DNA of 64,000 bases. Origin: a virus. This document shows positions 34,214-43,984 of this stretch, in pieces (the stretch's first letter is position 1; each line of letters opens with the position of its first letter). Location of the stretch: positions 21,551 through 85,550 of IMG/VR virus record IMGVR_UViG_3300024346_000031; one strand, written 5' to 3'. Below the pieces are notes generated by a model that was given only the letters and a program-made list of their open reading frames with translations, was not told the DNA's origin and did not search any database. Made by a program: the position numbers and the translations under genes.

Positions 34214-35629
34214 ATGATAATAGGAAGCGAATATAATGAAAAAATACAATCTTTACTTATCTCATATATAAATGAGGCAGGTAAATGTTCTTTCATGAAG
34301 AAAAAGTTACATAGATCAGAACTTTTTAACTGGACTATTTCTAAAAATCCTACCGTAGATAAAAATTGGGATGGAAGATTTATTAAAAGAACACCTTCAT
34401 CTGGAAAATGGTTAACTAAAGAACGAGTATTTGAATTAATTCAAACTAAATTTTCAAAAGAAGATTTAAATACTATATACGAGTCTGATTTCACTGCAAG
34501 TAAAGCATACTTAGATATTGAAATAGAATTAATAAGTGATGATTTTCCAGAAGCAGATAAAGCAGCAATGCCAGTTAATCTTATAACTTTTTGTAATAGT
34601 AATAACGATTGTTACGTGTTAAGTACTATGAAAGATCAAAATACAGGAGATCCTTTATCAATAGACGAACAAAAAACTATCAATGAAGACGTTCATACAT
34701 ATTTTAAAAATATAAAAAATACAAAGGAAGGTGATAGAAAAATACTGGATCAAACCTTTAATATAAATTATATACAATTTAGTACTGAGAAAGAAATGAT
34801 GGAATGTTTTTTTCATAAAATACTTCCAAAAATACCTCTTATAACTGGTTGGAATGTCATAAATTTTGACTGGATATATTTAATGAATAGATGTAAAAAT
34901 ATAGGAGTTGATGCATTTTTAAACTTACCGAGTGAAAGAATAGTTTCAAGACATAATAAAGTTCCTATACATACTGCTGTTCTTGATTATATGGAAATGG
35001 TAATGCAAATGAAACCTTATAAAGTAATGGAAAATTACAAATTAGATTATTTTGCTAACCTTTCATTAGGTGTAACTAAACTTAAAAGCAATCATAAGTC
35101 AATGCGAGAAGCTCAAAAACATGTAGCTGAATTTACTATGTATAACATAATAGACGTATTAATAGTTAAAATGCTAGATGATAAACATGAATTACTAGAT
35201 GTTGCTCTTAGTTTATCAAAAGTGGCAAGGGTTGAAATAAACAAAGTTTTTAACCCTGTTCATATAACGGAAACTTTAATATGCAGAGAATTTTTATCAA
35301 ATGGAATGAGAATGGCAAAGGATGGAAAACCTGAGAATGCAAATAAGTCTGGTACTTACGCAGGCGCCTTTGTTATGCCTCCTATACCTGGACATTATGA
35401 TTATGTAGCTTGTTACGATTTTGCCTCAATGTATCCTAATGTTCAAATGCAATTTAATATATCACCGGATTCCTTTTTAGGAAAAGGAAGTATTAAAAAA
35501 ACAGGAACAGAAATACCTACAAAAAATGACACATTGTTTTCAGGAGAAAAGGATTCTGTAACCCGTGTCATATTAAATAGGTTATATAATAAAAGAGTAG
35601 AGACAAAGAAAAAAATGAAAACTCTGTGA
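34214..35629 (+). CDS. 43: DNA polymerase gp43, N-terminal part only (exonuclease and motif A)
   Basis: 471 residues against about 900 for T4 gp43. The 3'-5' exonuclease is complete: D101/E103 in AYLDIEIE, D219 in WNVINFDW, and YNIID (D314). Polymerase motif A is present (YDFASMYPN, D402, where T4 has D408), then FNISPDSF matching T4 VNISPET. The frame stops after VETKKKMKTL, which aligns with T4 KDWKKKMFAEE, in the fingers region before motif B. Motifs B (NSLYG) and C (DTDS) were not found in any reading frame of the window. A split gp43 (43A/43B) is known from some Aeromonas T4-like phages; here the second part must lie outside the window or be lost. Confidence 0.9.
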   Translation: MIIGSEYNEKIQSLLISYINEAGKCSFMKKKLHRSELFNWTISKNPTVDKNWDGRFIKRTPSSGKWLTKERVFELIQTKFSKEDLNTIYESDFTASKAYLDIEIELISDDFPEADKAAMPVNLITFCNSNNDCYVLSTMKDQNTGDPLSIDEQKTINEDVHTYFKNIKNTKEGDRKILDQTFNINYIQFSTEKEMMECFFHKILPKIPLITGWNVINFDWIYLMNRCKNIGVDAFLNLPSERIVSRHNKVPIHTAVLDYMEMVMQMKPYKVMENYKLDYFANLSLGVTKLKSNHKSMREAQKHVAEFTMYNIIDVLIVKMLDDKHELLDVALSLSKVARVEINKVFNPVHITETLICREFLSNGMRMAKDGKPENANKSGTYAGAFVMPPIPGHYDYVACYDFASMYPNVQMQFNISPDSFLGKGSIKKTGTEIPTKNDTLFSGEKDSVTRVILNRLYNKRVETKKKMKTL

Positions 35630-35729
35630 TAACATATACATATAATATAGACATTAATAATTATTTTACCTATTATAACGTAAGTTGTTCTTATGTAAAT
35701 ATTATACCTAAATATGAAATCAGGGAGAT

Positions 35730-36491
35730 ATGATAGGATTTCTAAAAAAAATATTCAATAAAAAAAATAAGAATAGTATGAATACTGAAAGATTAATAAG
35801 CTTAAAAGAAAACTTTACAGGTCAGCAGTTTCAATGGATAAAAACTCCAGATAGAAACTTACTTGGTAAAATAGTCAAATGTAGAGATATAGAACCGAAG
35901 GGAAGAGGTTTTGTAGCAACTTTTAATGATGGATCTAGTATAAACACTGAATTATTAAATAGAAATTTAATGATGATCACCGAAGGAATGCAACCTCTAT
36001 CTAAATCAGAAGTACAAGCTATAGCAGGTCCCCCTGTTCCCACTAGCGTACCTAATTCCAATGAAACATTAAAAGCAGGTCCAACTGGAAGCGGGCCTAT
36101 TCAAATGCCAGATAACTTGAAACAATTTCAAACGCCTCCTTCTCAAAAAATAACTGAACCTGCTAAAGACAAGGTAGGAGAAAACCCATATACAAAACAA
36201 ACCCCTGTTCATGCAACAAATATGTTTAGCATGTTTAACGCAGACGAAACTACCTTAAATATTTCAGTTAGCTTAAAGTTACCTAATAAGAAACTTCTTA
36301 AGATGATGTATGAAAACGCAGATAATAAAGAAGTATTCTTATCTGATCTATCTCAATACGTTTATTCAAAGATAAATAATAACATAGTTAAAGAATCTCT
36401 TAAAAACAATTTAGTCCCACTTAAAAAAAAGACTAAAACTAACAAGACAACCGAAGTAACTATAACTGAAATAACAGATAATCATGAATAA
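35730..36491 (+). CDS. Uncharacterised protein after the split polymerase
   Basis: 253 residues, no recognised family. A basic N-terminus (FLKKIFNKKNKN) is followed by an alpha/beta region (about 20-90), a P/T/S-rich linker (about 90-160) and a C-terminal domain (about 165-235, ISVSLKLPNKKLLKMMYENA). An internal ATG at 35778 (MNTERLIS) is an alternative start that would drop the basic tail. It overlaps the next gene by 8 nt. It shows no polymerase motifs, so it is not the missing polymerase part. Confidence 0.6.
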   Translation: MIGFLKKIFNKKNKNSMNTERLISLKENFTGQQFQWIKTPDRNLLGKIVKCRDIEPKGRGFVATFNDGSSINTELLNRNLMMITEGMQPLSKSEVQAIAGPPVPTSVPNSNETLKAGPTGSGPIQMPDNLKQFQTPPSQKITEPAKDKVGENPYTKQTPVHATNMFSMFNADETTLNISVSLKLPNKKLLKMMYENADNKEVFLSDLSQYVYSKINNNIVKESLKNNLVPLKKKTKTNKTTEVTITEITDNHE

Positions 36492-37047
36492 AGAAGAAAA
36501 TATCAAACAATTATTATATTCAAATGATGACAATCTAGAAGTAAATTGGATATCTCAAGGAAAATCTGGATTTCAAAGAACTAGCGACTCCAAAGAAGCT
36601 ATTTCTATTTTATTATTTGACTTGACAGATGGAATGAAAATTAACAACATATATTTGTTAAATCAAGCGGACTATTTAAATGGAAAAGAATGTTCTTCAT
36701 GCTTAATAGAAGACATTAACTATAAAATAGAAGACAATGAATACGATACTTTTTTGAGATGCATTCATAAAGATTTAAACATAAAAAAACCTAATGTAGA
36801 TCATTGTTATTATTTAGGTAAGGTTAATCACAACATACCTTTTAAAAAGACATATAATGCATATGCTCTTTGTTTAAACGATTATATAAAATCTCCAAAG
36901 GGATTCAAATTAGATATCCCAGAAGGTGATATCAATGGAAATCATTATTCCTTGAAAAAAATGAAATTTTCAAGAGTAATAAAAGGCGAATGCGAAGACT
37001 CACTAGTCTTATCTAGTTGTATGCTTCTTCTTTCGTATTTATCTTAA
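36484..37047 (+). CDS. Uncharacterised protein
   Basis: 187 residues, no recognised family. It has several Cys residues (CSSC near residue 79, C near 99, 115, 136 and 171) without a clear zinc-ribbon spacing. Mixed alpha/beta, soluble. It overlaps the previous gene by 8 nt and is followed by a 134-nt spacer, so it ends this small operon. Confidence 0.6.
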   Translation: MNKEENIKQLLYSNDDNLEVNWISQGKSGFQRTSDSKEAISILLFDLTDGMKINNIYLLNQADYLNGKECSSCLIEDINYKIEDNEYDTFLRCIHKDLNIKKPNVDHCYYLGKVNHNIPFKKTYNAYALCLNDYIKSPKGFKLDIPEGDINGNHYSLKKMKFSRVIKGECEDSLVLSSCMLLLSYLS

Positions 37048-37056
37048 TACACCTTA

Positions 37057-37074
37057 TATATGATATAATAATTC
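37057..37074 (+). promoter_or_regulatory. Possible TATAAT-type promoter for the recombination/helicase operon
   Basis: TATATGATATAATAATTC lies in the 134-nt spacer, about 110 nt before uvsX. It has a TATAAT hexamer but lacks the TTTAG part, so support is weak. Confidence 0.35.
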
Positions 37075-37181
37075 ATAAGGAATTAAATAATGAGCGCGTT
37101 TATTTTAAATTTTAGTAAATAAGAATAAATGTATGAAAACCCACGCATCTTTTTTAGTACAAAAATAAAAATATAACAAAC

Positions 37182-38390
37182 ATGAGTAGAAGTACAGCAG
37201 ATACATTAGCAGCTTTTAGTAAATTTAACGACAAGTTAGCAAAAGAAACAAAAGGAAGAGTAAAATTAAGAGGATTTTCTGATATAGATGAATTTATTCA
37301 TACTGGAAATTATTTACTTAACGCTCAAATGTCAGGTAGCCTAAGAGGCGGATATCCAAATGCTAGAAGTTTAGGCGTATCTGGAGATTCTGGAACAGGT
37401 AAAACCTTCTTAGCGATGAACGCAGTTCATAACGCACAAAAACAGGGATACGTTGCTTTTTATATAGATTCAGAGGGAGCTTTAGATTCAAAAGACTTTG
37501 AAAACTTTGGAATAGATATGAGTCTTTTAAATTATAAAAGAATGGCAAAAATATCAGAAGTAAAGTTTTACATAAATGATATTATAAAAACAGCTGAGGC
37601 AAATCCAGGTTTAAAAATGATATTGGTTGTAGATTCTTTAACTCACTTGAACACAGATAAAGAAGTAAACGATATTAGTAAAGGAAGCAACGCTCAAGAT
37701 ATGGGACTAAGAGCAAAAGAGTTAAGAGCTCTTTTCAAATCATTTACACTAGACTTATCTAATTTAAAAATACCTTTAATTTTTACCGCCCATAACTATG
37801 CAGGACAGGATCAATATGCTGGAAAAACAATGTCAGGCGGAGGTGGTCCTTTGTATGCCGCTTCAGTAGTAATGATGTTGGCTAAAGGACATCTTAAAGA
37901 TGATGAAGAAGATGAAAAAAAGAAAACTGGAGTAATAGTTAGATGTAATACCGATAAGAATCGTTTAGCTAAACCTGAAAGAATAGAATTCCATATAGGT
38001 TTTCACAAAGGAATGAATCCATATGTTGGATTACAGGATTACATTAGCTGGGATGCATGTGGAGTAGGTAGAGGAAGTGTTATATCCGAAAAAGAATTTA
38101 GTAAGCTTTCAGAATCAGATCAAGCACAGTGTAGACCTTTTAAAGAAGGAGATAAAGATGTATATTTTCAACCTAAAAAATCAGCACGAAACTATATAAA
38201 CAAATGGACAGGCGATAGGATACCTTGGAGGGAAATATTTACAGAAAAGGTATTTACCGATAAAGTAATAGATGAACTTGATGAAAACGTAATAAAGCCA
38301 AAGTTTAAATATAGTTCTATCTCAGAAGTTTTAAAAGATGAATTAGAGGAATTAGAAGACTCTTTTGAAATAGAAGCTAGCGATGATTGA
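37182..38390 (+). CDS. uvsX: Recombinase UvsX (RecA/Rad51 family)
   Basis: 402 residues, close to T4 UvsX (391). Walker A GDSGTGKT (about residue 67), Walker B LKMILVVDSLTHL (about 152), and the NKNRLAKPERIEF region typical of UvsX. The acidic C-terminal tail (ELEELEDSFEIEASDD) is shared with T4-like homologues. It forms filaments on ssDNA and drives strand invasion for repair and recombination-dependent replication, with gp32. It overlaps the next gene by 8 nt and leads an operon with the replicative helicase, as T4 uvsX-40-41 does. Confidence 0.95.
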   Translation: MSRSTADTLAAFSKFNDKLAKETKGRVKLRGFSDIDEFIHTGNYLLNAQMSGSLRGGYPNARSLGVSGDSGTGKTFLAMNAVHNAQKQGYVAFYIDSEGALDSKDFENFGIDMSLLNYKRMAKISEVKFYINDIIKTAEANPGLKMILVVDSLTHLNTDKEVNDISKGSNAQDMGLRAKELRALFKSFTLDLSNLKIPLIFTAHNYAGQDQYAGKTMSGGGGPLYAASVVMMLAKGHLKDDEEDEKKKTGVIVRCNTDKNRLAKPERIEFHIGFHKGMNPYVGLQDYISWDACGVGRGSVISEKEFSKLSESDQAQCRPFKEGDKDVYFQPKKSARNYINKWTGDRIPWREIFTEKVFTDKVIDELDENVIKPKFKYSSISEVLKDELEELEDSFEIEASDD

Positions 38391-38727
38391 ACTCAAAAAA
38401 AATCTTGAATTAAAGTATTATTTAAATATGCACTTAAATAGTGCTTTACTTGAAAAGGAATCTATATTGTTTGAGATAATAAATTACATATTAGAAAACA
38501 ATACTAAAGACAAAGAAGTAACTTACAAAAATTGTAAATTTTCAACTAAGACTTTAAAATATATTTTTGGCGAAAGATTTGTAACTGATGAATCAAAAGA
38601 TAGTATAATATACATGATAAAGGGATTGGTTGAAGATGGATACATAGACGTAAACTCTAAAACCTTCCATATATCTAAAAAAGGAATAGGTAAATTCTAT
38701 AACATAACTGAAAAATATAAAGCATGA
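38383..38727 (+). CDS. Uncharacterised winged-helix-like protein between uvsX and gene 41
   Basis: 114 residues. The pattern of helices followed by a short beta pair (GLVEDGYIDVNSKTFHISKKGIGKFY) resembles a winged-helix fold. T4 has gene 40, also 114 codons, in this same slot, but I see no sequence similarity and do not use the name. It overlaps both neighbours (8 and 4 nt), so it is probably a replication accessory factor co-made with UvsX and helicase. Confidence 0.6.
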   Translation: MIELKKNLELKYYLNMHLNSALLEKESILFEIINYILENNTKDKEVTYKNCKFSTKTLKYIFGERFVTDESKDSIIYMIKGLVEDGYIDVNSKTFHISKKGIGKFYNITEKYKA

Positions 38728-40229
38728 TAGACTTCATAGAAAACATTGAGCTTCTTGAAAAAATGGTTTGGAACTTTGTTTTAAACCCAAATGCAGATGA
38801 AGATTTATTAAAACCTTCTAATTCCGAAGAATATCTAGATAAAAAAGATTTAATAAGTAAAATCAAAGCTAAATATTTTTCAAATGAAGATTTACAAGTT
38901 ACTTGGAAGTATGCTACTCTATATTATAAAGACCATAAAAAAATACCTACTAAAAAAGAATTAAAAGTATTTCTAGGCCTTAAGAATGAAGAAATAGATC
39001 AATTAGTTTTAGACGAGATTTATAACTATAACTTGTCTGATCATAATTATAGTTTTTTATATAAGTATGTAAAAGCTTTTGTTTTGTTAAGAGGATTTAA
39101 CATATTATTAATAGATATGTTAACTACTTTGAAAACTACTAACGTTAATCCTGAAAACATAGAACAGGTTATTGAAAGCGTTAGAAATAAAATGAACGAT
39201 AAGTTATCTATTAATTTTGAAAATGGCAAGTCAGGGCTTAACTTTTTAAATCCAATGCACCACATTCAAATATCTAAAGAAGGTTGTCCATCAGGTTTTA
39301 AATTCTTTGATAAGACACAGGGAGGAGGTTGGAATGCAAAATCATTAGTTGTTTTTCAAGGTAGACCAAAAGTAGGAAAATCAATAGTTCTTGGAAATAT
39401 AGCAACACGTTCTTTTCTAGCTGGAAATAACACAGGGGTAGTCACCGTTGAATTATCTGAAGGTAAATACATGAAAAGATTAGGTTCAAACATATTGGGT
39501 ATTGAAACTATCAAATATGATGCCTTTACTAATGAAAAGGCAATGGCTATGGTTCAAGGAAAATTAAAAGAACTTAAAGATTCTGGAAAACAATACGGAG
39601 AACTTTTAATAAAAGAATTTGCAACAGGTGGCGCAACCGCTATTGATGTAGAAAATTACTTTATTAGACAGGAAAAAGAAATGAATAAAAAGTTTACCGT
39701 AATCGTTGTTGATTATATAAACTTAATGAGACCTATTACTGAACAGGGAGGTTTGTATGAAAAGATAAAAGTAATATCCGAAGAATTAAGAGGAGTTGCT
39801 ATGAGAAATAAATGGTGTATAATAACAGCTACTCAAATTAAAAGAGATGCTATCGATGACTTTGATTTAGGAATGGATTCAGTAGCTGAATCTTTTGGGT
39901 TAATACATACAGTAGATGCATTATACGGGTTAATGCGAGGTCCTCTTGAATCAAGAATGAAAATAAAACTTATAGCAAATCGTGATAATGGATACGAAGA
40001 AAGTTATAAATTTTATGATATGAAAAAAGACTATATGAGATTAGATGAATCGTTTGGAGAAAATAGCGAATATTACAGCGATGATGACTCAACTAACAAC
40101 ATGGAAACTGAATTAAGAGATTCTTATAAAAATATTAACTCTGTTAAATCTGATGATATTGATTCTAATAACCAAGAGCACACGTCTACTAAGTTAGATG
40201 ACTACACTGACTTGCTTAGTCAGATATAA
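38724..40229 (+). CDS. 41: Replicative DNA helicase, gp41/DnaB family
   Basis: 501 residues (T4 gp41 475). An N-terminal helical domain (1-170) is followed by a RecA-like motor: Walker A GRPKVGKS (213-220), the VVTVELSEGKYMKR element, Walker B VIVVDYINLM, the WCIITATQIKRDA sensor, and a late arginine-rich segment. It unwinds the fork in hexameric form and recruits primase. The C-terminal 50 residues are disordered and acidic. Part of the uvsX operon. Confidence 0.93.
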   Translation: MIDFIENIELLEKMVWNFVLNPNADEDLLKPSNSEEYLDKKDLISKIKAKYFSNEDLQVTWKYATLYYKDHKKIPTKKELKVFLGLKNEEIDQLVLDEIYNYNLSDHNYSFLYKYVKAFVLLRGFNILLIDMLTTLKTTNVNPENIEQVIESVRNKMNDKLSINFENGKSGLNFLNPMHHIQISKEGCPSGFKFFDKTQGGGWNAKSLVVFQGRPKVGKSIVLGNIATRSFLAGNNTGVVTVELSEGKYMKRLGSNILGIETIKYDAFTNEKAMAMVQGKLKELKDSGKQYGELLIKEFATGGATAIDVENYFIRQEKEMNKKFTVIVVDYINLMRPITEQGGLYEKIKVISEELRGVAMRNKWCIITATQIKRDAIDDFDLGMDSVAESFGLIHTVDALYGLMRGPLESRMKIKLIANRDNGYEESYKFYDMKKDYMRLDESFGENSEYYSDDDSTNNMETELRDSYKNINSVKSDDIDSNNQEHTSTKLDDYTDLLSQI

Positions 40230-40248
40230 AAAAGTATTGAATAATAAT

Positions 40249-40791
40249 ATGAAAAAAAAAGAAGTTGATTCTAAAGCTAAAAAAATAGCAGCCGCAGAAA
40301 AAAGAGAAGATAAAATATTTAATAATAGATATAATCAAGGAGAAGGTTTAAAAGACCCAAATGACTACGAATACAATAGAAATATACAGGTCGAAGCTAA
40401 TTACTCTAAAAGTTATCTAAATGATTTGTATGATTATGAAAACAATGTCGAATATAAAATTTTTTTAGATCACATATTTAAAATAATAAAAGAAAACATT
40501 GAATTATCTAAAATGGTACAAGAAAAAGAAGGTACCAGAAATAAGTTCAACAAAGATGAAGTTAATTTTATTTTTGAAAAAGTTAGCCATGTATTAGAAA
40601 CACAGAAAGAATACGAAACTTTTTCAAATCCTATATACATATTAGAAGCTATTTCTAATGTAACTGCAATGGACTATAAAAAAATATTTGATTTTTTAGA
40701 ATACACTCATAAGGAACTTCTTTTATCTGAGCTTAATAAAAAATACAAATTCCTAGATTGGAAGATGAATAAGAATAACAAAATGTTTTAA
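40249..40791 (+). CDS. Uncharacterised helical protein
   Basis: 180 residues from the ATG at 40249; an in-frame upstream start at 40198 would overlap the helicase gene and is not favoured. The N-terminus is very basic (MKKKEVDSKAKKIAAAEKREDK). The rest is helical with many E/K/Y. No recognised family. It sits between helicase and gp47 with no gap to the latter, so it is probably a replication or recombination accessory protein. Confidence 0.6.
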   Translation: MKKKEVDSKAKKIAAAEKREDKIFNNRYNQGEGLKDPNDYEYNRNIQVEANYSKSYLNDLYDYENNVEYKIFLDHIFKIIKENIELSKMVQEKEGTRNKFNKDEVNFIFEKVSHVLETQKEYETFSNPIYILEAISNVTAMDYKKIFDFLEYTHKELLLSELNKKYKFLDWKMNKNNKMF

Positions 40792-41931
40792 ATGATATCA
40801 CTGGAAAAAATAAACAAAATATTCCTTTTAGGAGACCTTCACTTAGGCATACGTAACAATTCTGTAGAATGGGCTAATTCTCAAAAGTCTTATTTAATCG
40901 AGCATTTTTTAAATGACATAACTAAACATAATTTTAACGAAGATACCGATATTCTAATACAAGAAGGTGATTGGTTTCATAACCGTGAGCATACTAATAA
41001 TAGAATATGGAGCGATTCTTTAGAAATATTAAGCGCTTTATCTAAAAAATTTAAACGTGGTGTTTATATTATTTTAGGAAATCATGATGTTTATTATAAA
41101 GATAATAATAGTATTCATTCTTTAAAGGGCATAGAAAAAATATTTCCTAATATACATGTATTTGAAAAATCTGAAATTCTAAGCCTTAATTCTATTCATA
41201 AATTTTTAATGCTTCCTTGGATAGAAGACGAAGTTAAAATAACTAAGGAAGTAAAATCTTACGTAGGAAAGGTTGATTATATAATATGCCATGCAGACAT
41301 TAAAAACTTTAAATTAAATAAATGGGTAAAGTTACACTCTGGATTAGACACAAAACTATTAAGTAATTTTTCTAGAGTATTCTCAGGTCATATTCATATA
41401 CATCAGGAAGACGGAAACGTATTATACACTGGAACACCTTTTGAATTAGATAGAGGTGATAGAGGTAACTCAAAAGGCTATCATGTAATAGATTTAATTA
41501 ATGAAAATGGAAAAAGTAAAATATTAGAAACATTTGAAGAAAACAACTTTTCACCAAGATTTATTAAAGTAGACGCATTTGATTTATTAGATATGAAATT
41601 AAATGATATCAAAAGCATGTTTGATAACAATTACGTTGATATAATGATGCGCATAGATAAAGCTTCTTCTTTTCCTGTTACTAAATTTATGGACTTAGTA
41701 GAAGGTTTTAATTATAAAAAAATAGAAATAGCTACATACAATCCTACTATAAAAGAAAACATAAAAGAAGAAGAGAAAAGCATAGAAGAAATAAAAGATT
41801 ATGATATACATGATATTTTTATAAAGTCTCTATCTGAGCGAGAATACCCTGAATCATATAACAACACTATGAAAATGTATTTTCAAAAATTAAGTGATAG
41901 GGTAAAAAATAAAGAAAAAAACTATGAGTAA
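40792..41931 (+). CDS. 47: Recombination endonuclease subunit gp47 (SbcD/Mre11-like)
   Basis: 379 residues (T4 gp47 339). The phosphoesterase motifs are all present: GDLHLG (about residue 14), EGDWFHNREH (about 63), GNHDVYY (about 95), CHADI (about 165) and SGHIHIH (about 198). With gp46 it forms the Mre11/Rad50-type complex that resects DNA ends for recombination. It overlaps the nuclease-like gene that follows by 8 nt, and gp46 comes after that. Confidence 0.93.
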   Translation: MISLEKINKIFLLGDLHLGIRNNSVEWANSQKSYLIEHFLNDITKHNFNEDTDILIQEGDWFHNREHTNNRIWSDSLEILSALSKKFKRGVYIILGNHDVYYKDNNSIHSLKGIEKIFPNIHVFEKSEILSLNSIHKFLMLPWIEDEVKITKEVKSYVGKVDYIICHADIKNFKLNKWVKLHSGLDTKLLSNFSRVFSGHIHIHQEDGNVLYTGTPFELDRGDRGNSKGYHVIDLINENGKSKILETFEENNFSPRFIKVDAFDLLDMKLNDIKSMFDNNYVDIMMRIDKASSFPVTKFMDLVEGFNYKKIEIATYNPTIKENIKEEEKSIEEIKDYDIHDIFIKSLSEREYPESYNNTMKMYFQKLSDRVKNKEKNYE

Positions 41932-42286
41932 CCTATACAACTATAGAGCAAAGTTAGATAGAGTAGTAGATGGCGATACTATAGATGCTTTAGTGGATTT
42001 AGGATTCGATACTTGGAAAAAAGTTAGAATTAGAATGATGGGAATGAATGCTCCAGAATCTAGAACAAGAGATAAAGAAGAAAAGAAGAAAGGTTTAGCT
42101 GCTAAAAAGTATTTGCAAACTCTTTTAGAATCTTACGATTTTGTTTTTATTTTGAAATCACATGGAGTTGGAAAATTTGGAAGGTGTTTAGGTGAAATAT
42201 TATTTGAAGATTCTGACATAAGCGCAAATCAAATAATGATAAACGAAGGACACGCAGTAGAATATCATGGAGGTAAACGAAAATAA
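41924..42286 (+). CDS. Staphylococcal-nuclease-like (SNase/TNase) protein
   Basis: 120 residues. SNase landmarks: VVDGDTIDALVDLGF (the D-G-D-T turn), RIRMMGMNAPESRTRD (Arg and the family PE motif), the central G-x-x-K/R helix, and KFGRCLGEILFED (second Arg region). The fold cuts ssDNA/RNA using calcium. It lies between 47 and 46, overlapping 47 by 8 nt, which ties it to the end-processing complex. There is no signal peptide, so it acts inside the cell. The active-site set looks intact by eye but was not modelled. Confidence 0.85.
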   Translation: MSNLYNYRAKLDRVVDGDTIDALVDLGFDTWKKVRIRMMGMNAPESRTRDKEEKKKGLAAKKYLQTLLESYDFVFILKSHGVGKFGRCLGEILFEDSDISANQIMINEGHAVEYHGGKRK

Positions 42287-42289
42287 TAT

Positions 42290-43966
42290 ATGAAATTATT
42301 AAAAATAGCTTGGAGAAACATATGTTCATATGGAAATAAATTGCAAGAATTTACATTTTCAAATGATCCAGAACTAATATTAGTAGAAGGTAAAAATGGA
42401 AGCGGTAAATCTTCAATAAAAGAAGCCTTGACTATTTCATTATATGGAAAATCAGCAGTTAGGAAAACAAAAGACATACCTAATAGGGTTAATAAAAACG
42501 CCTATACGTGTATAGATTTCTTGTCTCCTTCTGGAAACAATATACGTTTAGAGAGAGGTATTGATCCTAATTATACGAATCTGACTATAGATGGCTCTTC
42601 TCATAACCTACCTGATAAACGTAAAGTAGATTCCTTCGTAGAAGATGAACTTTTAGATTTTCCATTTTCTGTTTTTTCAAATACAATAAGCTTATCGTTT
42701 GAAGATTTTAAGTCCTTTATAAAATTAACACCAACGGATAAAAGAAAAATAATAGATAGAATATTCGGTACAGACATTTTAACTGAAATGTCTAATCAAG
42801 TAAAAGAAGACTCTAAAGAAAGCAAATCTAACATTGCATTTATTGAGTCTGATATTGAAAGCAATAAGGAAACGTTAAATAAATCAAAGGAACAATTAGA
42901 TATATTAAAAAATAGTATAACTAAAGAGAACACTGAGGAAATATCTACAAAGCTAAATGAAATAAGCTTAAAGAGCGTTGAAGTAAGTACTAATAAAAAA
43001 ATACTAATTTCATTAAATAAAGATATTGAATCTTTGAAAAAAGAATCATCCGAAATTGTATCTATATACGCTAAGAACAGTGCTGCTTTAAGTGAAATAG
43101 CTAAAAAATTGGAAATATATGAATTAAGTAAATGTCCGCATTGTTTAAGTGATTTAACAGATAATGGTCATCATGAAATTAAAAAAGCAATATTAGAAAA
43201 ACAAGATATTTTTAAAAAAAGAGTACCTATTTTAGAAAAAAAGATAAGCGAGGCCTCTGAAATTTTAAAACAACATCAACAGAATTCAGATTCGCACAAA
43301 TCAAAAGTATCAAAGCTCAATTTAGACATAATAAACCTACAGGAAGCAATAGAAAACTTAAAGTCTAAGGACAACACTAAGCAAACGTCTGCTTTATCTA
43401 ATATCATATCAAATATAGAGGAAAAGGTTACTAAGTCTAATGAAAAATTAAGCAAAACTATTAAAAAACAAGAAATTTTTACAGATATGTTAGGTTTCTT
43501 GTCTGATTCAGGTATAAAACAAAGCCTAATGGATAAAATAATGCCTGTTCTTAATTCAAAAATATTAGGAATTAGTAAAAAGTTAGACTTTAAATTTAGT
43601 TTTGAATTTGATAGCCAATTTAATCCAATTATTTCACATTTAGGCGAAGAAATAGCTCCCGATAGTTTATCAACTGGCGAACAAAAGAAAATGAATCTCA
43701 TAGTACTTTTGGCTATGTTAGAATTAATAAAAATGAAGAATCATCAAATAAATGTATTATTTTTAGATGAAATTTTTAGTTCTTTAGATAAAGATAGCAT
43801 ATATAAAACAATAGAGATACTAAAAGATTTTTCAAAGGAACATGGTCTTACTGTTTTTGTTATTTCACACGACCCTCTACCTGAGGAGTTATTCAGTAAA
43901 AAAATAAGCATAGAAAAAACTAACTTTTTCTCTGAAATGACTATTACATCAGCCACAGAAGGTTAA
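42290..43966 (+). CDS. 46: Recombination endonuclease subunit gp46 (SbcC/Rad50-like ATPase)
   Basis: 558 residues (T4 gp46 560). Walker A GKNGSGKSS (about residue 34), two coiled-coil arms with a central zinc hook CPHC (about 283), the signature LSTGEQKKM (about 461) and Walker B VLFLDEIFSSLD (about 486). With gp47 it holds and resects DNA ends. Last gene of the uvsX-41-47-46 run; the next gene has its own promoter. Confidence 0.94.
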   Translation: MKLLKIAWRNICSYGNKLQEFTFSNDPELILVEGKNGSGKSSIKEALTISLYGKSAVRKTKDIPNRVNKNAYTCIDFLSPSGNNIRLERGIDPNYTNLTIDGSSHNLPDKRKVDSFVEDELLDFPFSVFSNTISLSFEDFKSFIKLTPTDKRKIIDRIFGTDILTEMSNQVKEDSKESKSNIAFIESDIESNKETLNKSKEQLDILKNSITKENTEEISTKLNEISLKSVEVSTNKKILISLNKDIESLKKESSEIVSIYAKNSAALSEIAKKLEIYELSKCPHCLSDLTDNGHHEIKKAILEKQDIFKKRVPILEKKISEASEILKQHQQNSDSHKSKVSKLNLDIINLQEAIENLKSKDNTKQTSALSNIISNIEEKVTKSNEKLSKTIKKQEIFTDMLGFLSDSGIKQSLMDKIMPVLNSKILGISKKLDFKFSFEFDSQFNPIISHLGEEIAPDSLSTGEQKKMNLIVLLAMLELIKMKNHQINVLFLDEIFSSLDKDSIYKTIEILKDFSKEHGLTVFVISHDPLPEELFSKKISIEKTNFFSEMTITSATEG

Positions 43967-43984
43967 TTAAAACCTATAACTTAT

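Noticed and set aside
35630-35729. Group I intron or intein inside the DNA polymerase gene
   Set aside because: Only 100 nt separates the stop from the next gene, there is no intron-like conserved core or homing endonuclease, and no in-frame polymerase sequence follows.
35730-37047. Missing polymerase C-terminal part hidden in the two unknown genes after gp43
   Set aside because: Neither protein has motif B (K-x-x-x-N-S-x-Y-G) or motif C (D-T-D-S); both are too short.
40198-40248. Upstream start for the 180-residue gene
   Set aside because: It lies within the end of the helicase gene; the ATG at 40249 is better placed.
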